DNA of 64,000 nucleotides, from contig NXFV01000681.1 in assembly GCA_002803225.1 (NCBI GenBank), positions 62,001-126,000 on the forward strand. Direction: 5' to 3'. This DNA comes from Gamarada debralockiae. Taxonomy: Eukaryota; Ascomycota; Leotiomycetes; Helotiales; Hyphodiscaceae. Under the pieces are notes generated by a model. The model saw only the letters and a program-made list of their open reading frames with translations. It was not told where the DNA came from and did no database searches. Positions 1-8,893 of this stretch are shown here, piece after piece (within the stretch, counting starts at the first letter, position 1; each line of letters begins with the position of its first letter). The translations under genes were made by a program, and so were the position numbers.

Positions 1-58
1 CAATGGGCGCAGCTGCTGCGAAGGCGACCAAGAGGCTAACGAGGAGAATGGGCTTCAT
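1..58 (-). CDS. Signal-peptide gene, truncated by left window edge
   Basis: Reading leftwards from an ATG at 56-58, the first 19 codons give a short basic N-terminus, a hydrophobic core and an Ala-rich end (begins MKPILLVSLL, then VAFAAAAPI). This is a typical eukaryotic secretion signal with a cleavage site near the AAAAP segment. The frame stays open to position 1, so the rest of the gene lies outside the window. It is divergent from a UstYa-like gene starting at 521 and shares a 462-bp promoter with it. Dikaritin-type precursor peptides begin with just such a signal, so this is a candidate precursor. A secreted effector, peptidase or other extracellular enzyme is equally possible from 19 residues. 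The signal peptide is seen; the precursor role is inferred. Confidence 0.55.
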   Translation of the reverse strand, partial: MKPILLVSLLVAFAAAAPI

Positions 59-520
59 TTTGGCTCGATGTCGAATAGTAGTGATTAGAATTGAGATTAC
101 TGGTATGATTACTATGCGAAAATTGGAGGTAATTGGTGCCGGGCAAGGTTTAGGATGTGTTACTCTTATTTAACCTTTCTTATGCACGAAAGTAAGAGTT
201 GCTGAACAACCTATCCAGGGCACAATCAAGTCATAACCCATATGCACAGTGTATTCTCAGACAAATTTGGAGGTCAGCAATTTGGGGCGGGAAGCGGGGA
301 CGGGTCTCATTTCGGTGACATGCAGTGTCATGTCATTTGATGACAATAGGGGATGATTTGCTGCGTCAGCCACGAATGGTTGACGCGGTAGCACCCTGGT
401 ATATTTGGTTTTAGTCATCTTCTAGCGCGCACTTGCATGAACCATATGGAAAGTAGTTTCGAAACTTCCTTGTTTGCTCTCGACCTTATCATTAGCTTCA
501 TTTTCTTCTTCTTGCTCTAA
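59..520. promoter_or_regulatory. Divergent promoter with paired TGAC half-sites
   Basis: This region separates the truncated signal-peptide gene (minus) from the first UstYa-like gene (plus). It carries two inverted pairs of bZIP-like half-sites. TGACATG at 316-322 faces CATGTCA at 329-335, and GCGTCA at 363-368 faces TGACGC at 381-386. A further TGACA lies at about 341. The same TGACATGCA string occurs upstream of the UstYa gene at 5187, and CATGTCATTT recurs upstream of the UstYa gene ending at 8395. Control by the bZIP-ankyrin protein at 14142-15451 is inferred. Confidence 0.45.
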
Positions 521-1596
521 ATGACAAATATGGCTTCAGGAAAATCATCTGAGGAGTACCATTCGGAAGATATCATAGAAGTGGAGAAAGAGAACTTGTT
601 AGGTTTAGGTTTGATTTCCGGAACGCCAAGGTCATTCTCCCTCTCCCTTATTCATGTGTTGGTCCTCTACGCCACAAATACCGCGTTACTGTTAATTTTG
701 TTTATTCTATTATTGGAAGCTAGGAATAATGCCCCCGAAGATCCAACTCTGGGTGTGTGGTGTAAGACCATATCATAGAATTTACAAATGTCCATTGTGC
801 TCATTATTTTTGCAGCTCCGGCCAATAGTGCTGTTGAGTATATCAAACAGCAGCATTTTAGGGCTGCGCTCTTCAATCAAACTGAGTACATGGGTTACCC
901 CACGAATGAGACGGATAAGTTGTGGTCAGATCTGTATAATTGTACGTCGATAGGCAAACCCTCTTTATGATCTGCTAATTGGATTTGCTCAGTTGGAATA
1001 TCCAAGATATCGGAAGACGAGGCCAAGAAGTTGCCATCCCCTACTCTTCCCATTCCAGGAACCAAAAATTATCTAATCGAGCTTGATGTTTGGCACGAGC
1101 TGCACTGTCTCAATGACTTGCGAAAAATGCTCTATCCTGAGCGATTTCCTGGACTGAATGAGTTGAAAGACGAGAACGGCGTGATAGATAGGAACACAGA
1201 CGCTTTCCGGCATTGGGGTACTCCTACCTTCACATCTTTTGACCACTCATGCTAACTATATACTGGTCAGATCATTGCATAGACTCCCTCCGCCAGGCTA
1301 TAATGTGTCACGCTGATGTGGCTCCAATCCCCTTCCACGTTAATGTGCCATCCAGCAAGGGTATCTTCCCACGTCTGGCAACAACTCATACGTGTCGCAA
1401 TTTCACCAAGATTCAGGACTGGGCAAAATCACACAAAGCTGGATATTGGGACTGGAGTTTGACGAAGGCACAGGCCGAGGAGATTGTCAAAACGGCTGGC
1501 TTTGATCAGGGCACAGAAGAAGACATTGAGTTCTTATACTACTTGTTCCCAGGCAATACTTTCTTCAAATACTGGCGGGAACATCCTATTAAATAA
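521..1596 (+). CDS. UstYa-like oxidase 1 (DUF3328)
   Basis: Four exons are predicted (521-761, 816-941, 993-1217, 1271-1596) giving 305 residues in frame. A cytosolic tail of about 44 residues is followed by one membrane segment (about residues 44-66), then the typical start of the lumenal UstYa domain (SPANSAVEY). The two family motifs are complete: HELHC, followed by CLNDLRKML, and HWDHC, followed by IDSLRQAIMC. The closing HTCRNF...W element is also present. UstYa proteins are membrane-anchored, probably metal-dependent oxidases that cross-link residues in ribosomal peptides. Splicing is required: the unspliced frame has a stop after the membrane segment, and the second motif is completed only after joining exons 3 and 4. 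The gene is divergent from the signal-peptide gene at the left edge. The family assignment is firm; the substrate is unknown. Confidence 0.88.
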
Positions 1597-1807
1597 TATA
1601 CATCTCAAACGACTACTTTTTTTTTACTCCTGTAACTTAACAAGATGCCTAGTGATTCCTTCAGTTAGCCAAGTATATAATTGTTTCGACCAACGTGTCC
1701 ATTTACTGAAGTGATACTGAATAACTCGAGCAAGAAACTCGAAAGCACAAGTTAAAATTTTGGACCTTAACAAAACATATCGCGAAGGGACAAGTACGAG
1801 ATTGCTC

Positions 1808-2597
1808 TCATGTACTCAATAAACTTCCCACAGTATCTCCTTCTCTGGCTTTCCTTGCCACAACCGGTTTTGTTTGAGATTGCAGCACAGTGTTTCGTAC
1901 AAAGTTCGAGTCTCTACAGTAATGCACGGTACCCATTCCGTTAATTGCTCTGACCCTCTCTCCAGTAGAGAGCTTGATCACCTGCGAGGGTTCGATGGTG
2001 TCATCTGCAGCACAGATGATAGCCTATTCCGAACGTTAGTCAAGTCCCAATGACGTGGTCTAAAGATGAAGTATAACTGTCCCTTTGACGAGTACTGACC
2101 TGGGTAATATAGTCCAGACAGTGAATTAAATGATCTTCGTTCTCATGTGAGTCGGGGGGTATAGCGAATCCTTCCGTCCTATGATGATTCCTTTCTGGTC
2201 CACCCTTAAACAACGCCGCTCTGAGCATCTCCACGCAGTGCAATTGATGAAACATCGAGATACCAAAATGTTTCGTAGGCCCACCATCTTCCTTCAATCC
2301 CAGAAAACCCCCATTGGAAGTTAAATGTGCTTCGTTGAGCAGAGAATCCTCCGATGAATTCTGGTTCTGGGCGCCTTGTACTGAGAAAAACACTCTTGGA
2401 TACGGTCCCAGGAAAGTACCTGCTCCTGTACCAAGATTCGCGGGGGAATAGGAAGGAAGATGGCAAATTTTGTAATCGTGAAAAGGTTTGAGAGAGGCTC
2501 CTTGAAGGGCAAAAAGGCAGATCGTGGTGAAGATCAGGAGGATGAGTGCGATCAGAAAGCCGTATCGACGGGCCAAACCCGCAATTGCATTTTCCAT
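1808..2597 (-). CDS. UstYa-like oxidase 2 (DUF3328)
   Basis: Two exons (2100-2597 and 1808-2023) joined across a 76-nt intron give a 237-residue protein. It has a very short cytosolic tail, a membrane segment at about residues 13-33, then a lumenal domain with MFHQLHCVEMLR and HLIHCLDYITQ-AIIC. The second motif spans the splice junction, which supports the intron. The C-terminal HYCRD element is also present. This is the compact UstYa subtype with one N-terminal anchor and little cytosolic sequence. It is convergent with the first UstYa gene, whose stop is about 210 bp away. The role is oxidative modification of a peptide in the secretory pathway, inferred from the family. Confidence 0.88.
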
Positions 2598-3197
2598 GGG
2601 CCTTGAGGAGTGGGACCAGGATCTGTCTGCTCGTTATAAATATAGAGTCAACTGTGGAAGCTGCTATCTATGAAAAAGAATTTGCCTTTGGAGAAAAAAA
2701 AAAAAAAAACCCCCCTCTGCCTCTTTACTTTGCAGGAGTGGGAATTCCATTTCTATCTGCGAGATGGGCTGTATCGAGATCTCAAAGAGTGGTAACTTAC
2801 CTGATCACTTGCACTTTACTTGAAAAGTGTAGTTTGAAACTCAATATAATAGAGATAAAAATTCATAAAATATAGGAGTTAAGTAGAATAAGAAATGATA
2901 GAATCTTGATATAACAACTAGGGCATAAAGATCAACTGAACTGATAATAATAAGCTTTTATCTGATAGCTAAAAGAATGTTTATTTCTAGGCGTATAAAC
3001 GAAGCACCCTCTCGGAATCCTTAGCATAAAAGCCCGACAGCCTGAGGAAAATATTACGCTACATAGCGTAGTATTAGATAATAAACAAATTTTTTTACTG
3101 TATTAATTCAGTCTGATAAAGTGAGCTTTCTTAAAGTTACATCTATTTGCTGATAATACTTTAGCTGACATTAGATTAATAATAATATTTTGCACTA

Positions 3198-3365
3198 TAT
3201 TCTGCTGACCCTATTCTGCTGATCGTGTTCTGCTGATCGTATTCTGCTGACCGTATTCTGCTGACCGTATTCTGCTGACCCTATTCTGCTGACCGTATTC
3301 TGCTGATCGTATTCTGCTGACCATACGCTACTGACCGTACTCTGCTGACTATACCTTACTAACAT
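3198..3365. repeat. Tandem array, 14-bp unit, about 12 copies
   Basis: Twelve consecutive 14-bp units follow the consensus TATTCTGCTGACCG. The first nine differ at only one to three positions, and the last three are progressively degenerate. The unit length is not a multiple of three and no ORF spans it, so it is a non-coding minisatellite. It sits in the AT-rich gap between the UstYa genes ending at 2597 and starting at 5187. Confidence 0.93.
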
Positions 3366-3520
3366 CCTCTTTAGCAGGTTGCTGGAAGCCTCTAAGCGAT
3401 GACAGCAGGCAATACCGCTTGCAAAGTAACACTAAAGAAAAAGCAAAATATCCTGACGTAGAACCCAGTCATACCCATAATTCAGGGTTAAGGCTGTCTC
3501 AGCTAGCAGATTAGCGACCC

Positions 3521-3800
3521 ATTGCTACTACGAAGGCTGACGGCATTAAAAACCGTCCATTTGACTAAGCGAGATCGTCCGAAATCGATACCTTGGATTA
3601 AAGAAATCGTGACAAAATATAGTAACATTTTATAATCATTAAAACATAAGCAGAAGATATTTCAGCTTCTTCTCTGTTTCATTGACTAGGCTTTATAGTA
3701 TCTAAGATTAGTGGTGTCGCGATGCGCAATTTTCAAAATTTAGAGATTTTGGTGTTCTTAGGTTCTGAGCAATTGGAATGCCGTCTGCCTTCGTAGCAAT
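3521..3800. repeat. Imperfect inverted repeat, about 25-bp arms
   Basis: The left arm near 3521-3546 (TTGCTACTACGAAGGC...GACGGCATT) matches the reverse complement of 3775-3800 (ATTGCTACGAAGGC...GACGGCATT), apart from a 2-3-base gap and a mismatch. About 230 bp of AT-rich DNA lie between. It could be a small non-autonomous element or a decayed transposon end. No target-site duplication is obvious. Confidence 0.6.
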
Positions 3801-4498
3801 ATCAAAGAGCCTAGGAAATTTTCAGGGCAGGAAGCTTAGAATCTAACAGTTTGATTATTATTTTTAGAGTTTACAGCTATACGAGGAAGAAACGTAATAA
3901 TACAATAAGGTTTAAAATAAATTATATTTAAGAATTGCTTTCGATCATTTTTCTTAATTGTTTTTTAGGGCTAATAAGCTTGGGATTTAGAATTTTAGTT
4001 GTGTTATAAATATTACAAGGATATTTTAAGCTATAGAACTTAAATTTTAAGCTGTCGGTTACTAAAGTTTGAAATTCACTACTTTTAATAGAAATTAGCT
4101 ATTGCTTATTAATTCAATGAAAAGTAATATAGTTAAAAAAGTAGTAGTACAACTACTTGTATAAGTAACTGAAACCACATTGTTTTTCAGCGGACTTTCA
4201 ACGTACTTCCGCTGTAACTACACTAGAACTACACTAAATTTACCTAGCTAATACGAAGTAAATATATAGAGGGTAAAAGAAAGTTACGTGTTAAAGGGTT
4301 ACTGTTATCCACCACTACGTAAACACTGCTCTCTTCTTTTGTCCTCTTGTCAAGTCAAGTTTAACTAGACACACTTTCGTAGGCCTGCCCTAAATTCCTC
4401 CCACGGTGCCGCCAAATGAGAATTCTACGATGATCAGCCAAATGGTTTTAAATGAAGAGTTAATTTCCTACGAATACCAAGGCGACATGCCGCTGTCT

Positions 4499-4702
4499 TT
4501 ACTCTCCCAGAACAACTTTACGATCAGCGGCATCGACCTCCTTCTGGTATGGATTGACCCAAACTAAGTGGTTGGTATCCGCAGCCCGATTCTGAAGAGC
4601 AGATGATAGCAATTCGCTAAGAAACTGCGCGTCGGTGGCAGGGATTGGCTTAGCTATCACAGCGAGAGCTGGAATGACGGCGAGAAAGGCAATAAACTTC
4701 AT
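4499..4702 (-). CDS. Small secreted peptide, candidate RiPP precursor
   Basis: This is a single-exon ORF of 67 codons. Residues 1 to about 17 form a clear secretion signal (MKFIAFLAVIPALAVIA). After it comes a helical-looking leader (PATDAQFLSELLSSALQNR) and a C-terminal part holding HLVWVNPYQ, with one Trp and one Tyr, ending in a charged tail. There are no cysteines. Single basic residues and one Arg-Lys pair flank the aromatic segment, but the repeated KR-bounded cores of UstA-like precursors are absent. Its position among seven UstYa-like genes makes it the best precursor candidate fully inside the window. The Tyr and Trp are plausible cross-link sites. The signal peptide is seen; the RiPP role is inferred. 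Alternatives are a small effector, or a spurious ORF with a chance signal. Confidence 0.55.
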   Translation of the reverse strand: MKFIAFLAVIPALAVIAKPIPATDAQFLSELLSSALQNRAADTNHLVWVNPYQKEVDAADRKVVLGE

Positions 4703-5186
4703 CGTGATGATTGTAATTGTAAGATTTATAGATATGCTACAGCGAATCTGGAAGGTGTTGGATCTGAAGATAGAAAGCGATGGATGTCAAAGACAGTGAA
4801 CATTGGAGAAGAATGTAGGTGAAGCTAGCGTTGGAGGAAGGAGGGTTCAAATATCAACATGAGGCTATTGTTATAGTATCTGGTCACAAGCGCCAAACCC
4901 TCTTGATGACATGCATAAAACCCACTGAAACAAGTGTCACCCACCACCTACCACCTGAAGCACGAGCCAAATCAAGTCAAGTTCCATTCGTACGACGATC
5001 ATTGCTAGACAGAGCTAAGTGGGTTAAGTGAGTTCGATGTGTCCAATAGACAGCAGAATATCCTGTCAGCCACTCGCATCTTCGGTCCCTTCTCTCCTCC
5101 TCTTCATACAGTTTCTTTTTCTCTTAAGCCACTCACTCAGTCAAGACTACACAAGTATTTCACTGACGAAAGCATTCTTAAGCATA
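4703..5186. promoter_or_regulatory. Divergent promoter of secreted peptide and UstYa 3
   Basis: This 484-bp interval is shared by the minus-strand secreted peptide and the plus-strand UstYa-like gene. It contains TGACATGCA at 4907-4915, identical to a 9-mer in the 59-520 promoter. A TATA-like element (ATGCATAAAA) follows directly, and a CT-rich tract (about 5090-5130) precedes the start at 5187. No other coding signal was seen. Confidence 0.4.
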
Positions 5187-6276
5187 ATGCCGTTCTTCGG
5201 ACATATCTCCACGCTCATGACCCATGGATCATCTATTTCAAATTGCCATGTAAAACATGAATATACTCAAATTCCTAATTGGGACTCAATGTTTTCCGAC
5301 CCAGCAACTTCAAAGGAGAATTCTTTCGAAAAGCAGCAAACGAAGTGCCGCAGCAGGTGCATTTCTCATGCAGCTCTGGTAATTTTTGCCAGCATGTCCG
5401 CCTTCTTTCTCGCTGCATATATCACAAAGCACACGACAGATCAACAATGTGGCAGACAACTTTCAACGTATTGTAAGTCGATTTCAAAGCCTCTAAGCTG
5501 GCTGTGTGAAATAGAGATTAACCTTTATATTTTTCCTAGCGCCGTTGTTGGATGTCTTGGAGTATGAGGAAGTGGAATTCAATAATGCATTTGCCCACCA
5601 GACCATCTATCGGGGTCCACCTACCTACGAGTTAGAGGAAGAATGGAAGAAGCTTTGGGCCTGTAAGTGTCTTAATTCTCCAGAATTTCTTGTCCACGAG
5701 AACACTCTTTGTTTTGAAGAAACTATCTTCAGATTATTGTGCTGATTGTTCCCTCAGACGGCGGAATTTCGATTCCAGCCGACAAAATGATCCTTTTGAA
5801 CCGCAGCGCTGAGACACAGCCGTGGAAGCCTACTACATCTGGGGATGGTTACCTAGCCCTGATTGAAGTGTTTCACCAATTACACTGTCTAGTATGGCTT
5901 TCCTGGTTTATTTTGCCGCTTATCCGCTCAAAATGTTCTACCCTGCCTTCGCGTTCCTTCTTCGAACCTGACTGATCAGCCTTCTATCTAGAACCTCATT
6001 CGTCAGTATACCTGGCGTGACTACTACTTTACGCACCCTGAGATTGTCGATACACCTCCTGATATGAAAGGCTCTGATGTCGGGGTTCGCATGCACGTTG
6101 ATCATTGTATTGAGGCACTTCGCATTTCACTCATGTGCCATGGAGACACTACTCCCTACCTTGTCAAGCTCGACCCCGAATCGCCACTCGGTGCTATGGC
6201 TGACTTCAGCCCGCATCATAAATGCGTGAAATTCGAGTCGTTGGTAGAGTATATGGAGAAGTACGTCGTTATGTAG
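5187..6276 (+). CDS. UstYa-like oxidase 3 (DUF3328)
   Basis: Four exons (5187-5472, 5540-5662, 5758-5891, 5992-6276) give 275 residues in frame. The ATG at 5187 gives a normal-length cytosolic tail. The frame opens further upstream, but that sequence looks like leader. One membrane segment lies at about residues 60-80 (ALVIFASMSAFFLAAYI). The lumenal domain starts with SPLLDVLEYEEVEF, followed by YRGPPTYELEEEW and both histidine motifs intact: VFHQLHCLNLIRQY and HVDHCIEALRISLMC, then HHKCVKF. The third intron falls inside the first motif region and has to be removed to recover HCLNL. It is divergent from the candidate precursor at 4499-4702, with a common promoter. Confidence 0.88.
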
Positions 6277-6653
6277 GACGGAGATTGTGTGTCAGCGGCT
6301 CATCGGCTCAGAAGGTATGATATAGTATAGCGAAGTTACTGTGAGGCTCTGCCTAAACCTTTGCCTTGCCGAGGTTGTTTGCTGCCAAGCCTCGCGCAAA
6401 TAGCCTAGCTCAAATAGCCTAGCTTGTAGTTTTAGTCTTAGAGCACGTGATAGCGGAATTTCAGCTGGTTTTCAGCGTTCACCAGGGGTCTCGTGAGACA
6501 GCCGAAAATTAGCCGATCGTAAATAACCTCAATTTCAATAAAACACTCTACTTTTAACATCACTAATATGGGCCCTTAACTCGATCGCAAAAGTGCGCCA
6601 GCACTCCTGATAATAATATCGAACATCGCAAAGCTACGACTACAAAAAGAACT
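6277..6653. other. Intergenic stretch with short tandem duplication
   Basis: No gene is seen. A 14-bp direct duplication (CAAATAGCCTAGCT) occupies 6397-6424. The right part leads into the mariner-like transposase relic and may hold a decayed element end. Confidence 0.5.
6397..6424. repeat. 14-bp perfect direct duplication
   Basis: CAAATAGCCTAGCT is present twice, back to back. It lies about 230 bp upstream of the transposase relic. It could be a slippage product or a remnant of an insertion footprint. Confidence 0.8.
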
Positions 6654-7085
6654 AAGTTTTTCGAGGCCTATGATGAGTAACACGAGTTCAAATCCCAAAA
6701 CGCGATCGCTGAGTCCAAAGGCGTCGATAAACAAACAGCTTCTCGATGGCTCCGCGAACGAAAGCAAATAGGGTCTTCTGCATACCGGCGTACTCGTAGG
6801 AGGATGAAGAAGCCAAGGCCGAAGTCAAAGATCTCGAAAGAGCAGTGTAAAATGCTTTGCTCGCCGTCCAAAAACCCCGTCCGCGACCAGCTATACGACG
6901 CGCAGCTAGAATATCACAATATTGAGCTTTCAACGCGTCAACTTAAGAGAAGGCTTAAACAAGATACAAATGGAGGTCAGCGCTACAAAATGGCCTATGT
7001 GAAAAAGAAGCTCTCAACCGCAAACTTGCGCGCGCGGACGAGATGCGGCGAGAGACACCAGGACAAGACAATCTTCAATTACTAG
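6654..7085 (+). pseudogene. Tc1/mariner-like transposase N-terminal relic
   Basis: Read in the frame of 6654, this gives a helix-turn-helix-like region (AIAESKGVDKQTASRWLRER). It is followed by a basic linker (YRRTRRRMKKPRPKSKISKE) and the segment NPVRDQLYDAQLEYHNIELS. These resemble the N-terminal DNA-binding part of fungal Tc1/mariner-type transposases. A TAA interrupts the frame near 6678, the sequence upstream is in a different frame, and the catalytic DDE domain is missing. It is therefore a truncated, inactive copy. It lies between UstYa-like genes and shows that transposons have moved in this cluster. The family placement is from memory of motif order, not from a search. Confidence 0.65.
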
Positions 7086-7291
7086 TAATATATCTTTTTT
7101 ACGAACGAGATGCACATCGATCTTTTGTCTATAGCTCAAGGCGCAATTCTACGAGAGCGTGGACACCGGACAGACATTGAAAACATTTAGCAGCGGGGAG
7201 AGAAAACAGGGGTTAAGTTGCACGTATAGCAATGGAAACATTCACTCATGATTTACTATAATAGAATATATATTGTACAACCGGAGAAACG

Positions 7292-8395
7292 CTAGCCAAT
7301 TTCGCCAGAAGTAAGGTCACCGTCATCTTCATGGTCGAGAAAGTATCCATGAAGCTCCTTAAACCTGTGGTTCATAACATGCGCCGGGCCATAGTCTTCA
7401 GGTTTCCTGAGGGCGACGAATTCGTCCTCGTTAACCCCATTCTTCTGCTGCCAATCCAGAATGCTTTCGAAGTCTCGGCACTGATGATTTATGTTGAAAT
7501 CTGGAAATGGATGGTCCAGCGCGTCAGTCCATATATGCGTGTATACGTCTGTATTTGCATTACACATAATATTCTGCAACAGGAGATAGATGCAGTGAGA
7601 GAGGTGAAGTCTATGCATTTTGGTCGTCTCGTTGAAGCCGCCTGGGTATTTCTTCCCGTAGTAATAGTCAAAATAAGCTTCCCGACGGAGAGCATCTAGA
7701 CAGTGGATTTGATGGAATACGTCCACTCTTCCAGCGTAAGTTTCGGACCCAAGCCCCCAACTTTCTGGGAATTTGACTGCTTGTGCGGGATCTTTTCCAA
7801 TTGCGAGAACGTCCGCCCGTGACAATGGAATTGGCTTTGTATTGGTAATCCTCCACCAGGCAAGGTCCACTTCGCGGCTAGGTTCCTTACGAAATACATT
7901 GATGGGCTCTGACTCTAGAAGAGTGGCGTCCATTCGTTTGGGTCCGAAAGCAATATCGATGGCATCCAGAACAGGTGCTAAGTAAATGGTGATTAGCTTA
8001 TTTATTTTGTATTTTGCTTGCAAGCTCAAGTGGAAATTGTACCTACAAGGAATCGAAGTTTGCTTTAACAAAGAATTCCTCGGAATTTTTCCCTCCATAT
8101 ATGGAGATCGCACCCAGAGTGAAACAATGAGGATTATGATCGATAGCCCAAGCAGACTAAGGTTGAGCCATAACCAGCAAGTTGAGTGAAGCATGTCCTG
8201 ACTTTTTGGCTTCCAGCAGAGTCTTTGAGGGCAGAGATGAACACCATCATGTCGAGAGTGTCCTGCTCGGTCTGATTTCTCCGAGTCAGAATCGTCGTCT
8301 TTCAGTGTGTCGTCGATACAACTATATCTCGGAGACTCGCGGCTGAGAAAGAATGATTCCATATTTGGTGAATGAGTGCTTGTTTGGAAAACCAA
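7292..8395 (-). CDS. UstYa-like oxidase 4 (DUF3328)
   Basis: The frame is open end to end, but positions 7978-8046 look like a 69-nt in-frame intron (GTAGGT start, CTAATC branch, TTAG end). Removing it joins SIPS to PVLDAIDIAFGP and restores the normal UstYa spacing. The spliced product has 344 residues. A long cytosolic tail rich in Ser and Asp precedes the membrane segment (WLWLNLSLLGLSIIILIVSLWV). Both motifs are intact, VFHQIHCLDALRRE and HLSHCIYLLLQNIMC, followed by NHQCRDFESILDWQ. A second ATG 11 codons downstream (8362) is an alternative start. CATGTCATTT at 8439-8448 in its promoter is shared with the 59-520 promoter. Confidence 0.86.
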   Translation of the reverse strand: MVFQTSTHSPNMESFFLSRESPRYSCIDDTLKDDDSDSEKSDRAGHSRHDGVHLCPQRLCWKPKSQDMLHSTCWLWLNLSLLGLSIIILIVSLWVRSPYMEGKIPRNSLLKQTSIPCRYNFHLSLQAKYKINKLITIYLAPVLDAIDIAFGPKRMDATLLESEPINVFRKEPSREVDLAWWRITNTKPIPLSRADVLAIGKDPAQAVKFPESWGLGSETYAGRVDVFHQIHCLDALRREAYFDYYYGKKYPGGFNETTKMHRLHLSHCIYLLLQNIMCNANTDVYTHIWTDALDHPFPDFNINHQCRDFESILDWQQKNGVNEDEFVALRKPEDYGPAHVMNHRFKELHGYFLDHEDDGDLTSGEIG

Positions 8396-8893
8396 ATTCT
8401 GTAAGAATGTGATCGTGATTCTGAGAGACTACTAAGTTCATGTCATTTTTCAGCCCTGGTCCACGTTCTGCATTTTGTCATCAATACCTGCAGTTATAGG
8501 AGTCAATTCGCCAATCAGAGCTCAAAAACTGAAAAAGTGACCAGTGCTGACCTTCAGGGTTTCGTGCCTTACATTATTGAGAAGCAGAATCTTTCAATTG
8601 TAAGAATCTGACAAGTACCATGGTCCACCGATGCTCGACTGCGCAATATTCTCGGGCTCCCTCTACTTCATCAAAACTTGAGAACCTTCTCGTTGTACAG
8701 TCCTAAAAGTCGTCCATTCCGCTTCAGTGAAAGATGCCCAGCAAAAAACTGGTACTAGCAGGTGATGGTTAAAGCTTAAGATATATTCGAGAGGAGGTAA
8801 GATGTCTAGAAATGAGGTGAACGAGCATCCAATCTGTGTTTAATAAAAATTTGATCTACAGTTCCTCATTCACCGTTTTATTATCGCGGTACA
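8396..8893. promoter_or_regulatory. Intergenic region upstream of UstYa 4
   Basis: This is the promoter side of the minus-strand gene at 7292-8395 and the 3' side of the next minus-strand gene. It contains CATGTCATTT at 8439-8448 and two TGACC boxes near 8535-8555. No coding sequence or RNA gene was recognised. Confidence 0.4.

Larger units (their letters stand above)
2598..4498. other. AT-rich, repeat-bearing intergenic stretch
   Basis: This is a 1.9-kb stretch without a recognisable gene. It contains an A(17)C(6)-like homopolymer run near 2693-2716, the 14-bp tandem array at 3198-3365 and an imperfect inverted repeat with arms near 3521 and 3775. The DNA from about 2850 to 4300 is visibly richer in A and T than the flanking genes. 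This is consistent with decayed, RIP-mutated repeat DNA, though no transposon reading frame survives. Confidence 0.5.

Noticed and set aside
3198..3365. CRISPR-like array
   Set aside because: The units are directly adjacent 14-mers without spacers, in a eukaryotic genome; it is a minisatellite.
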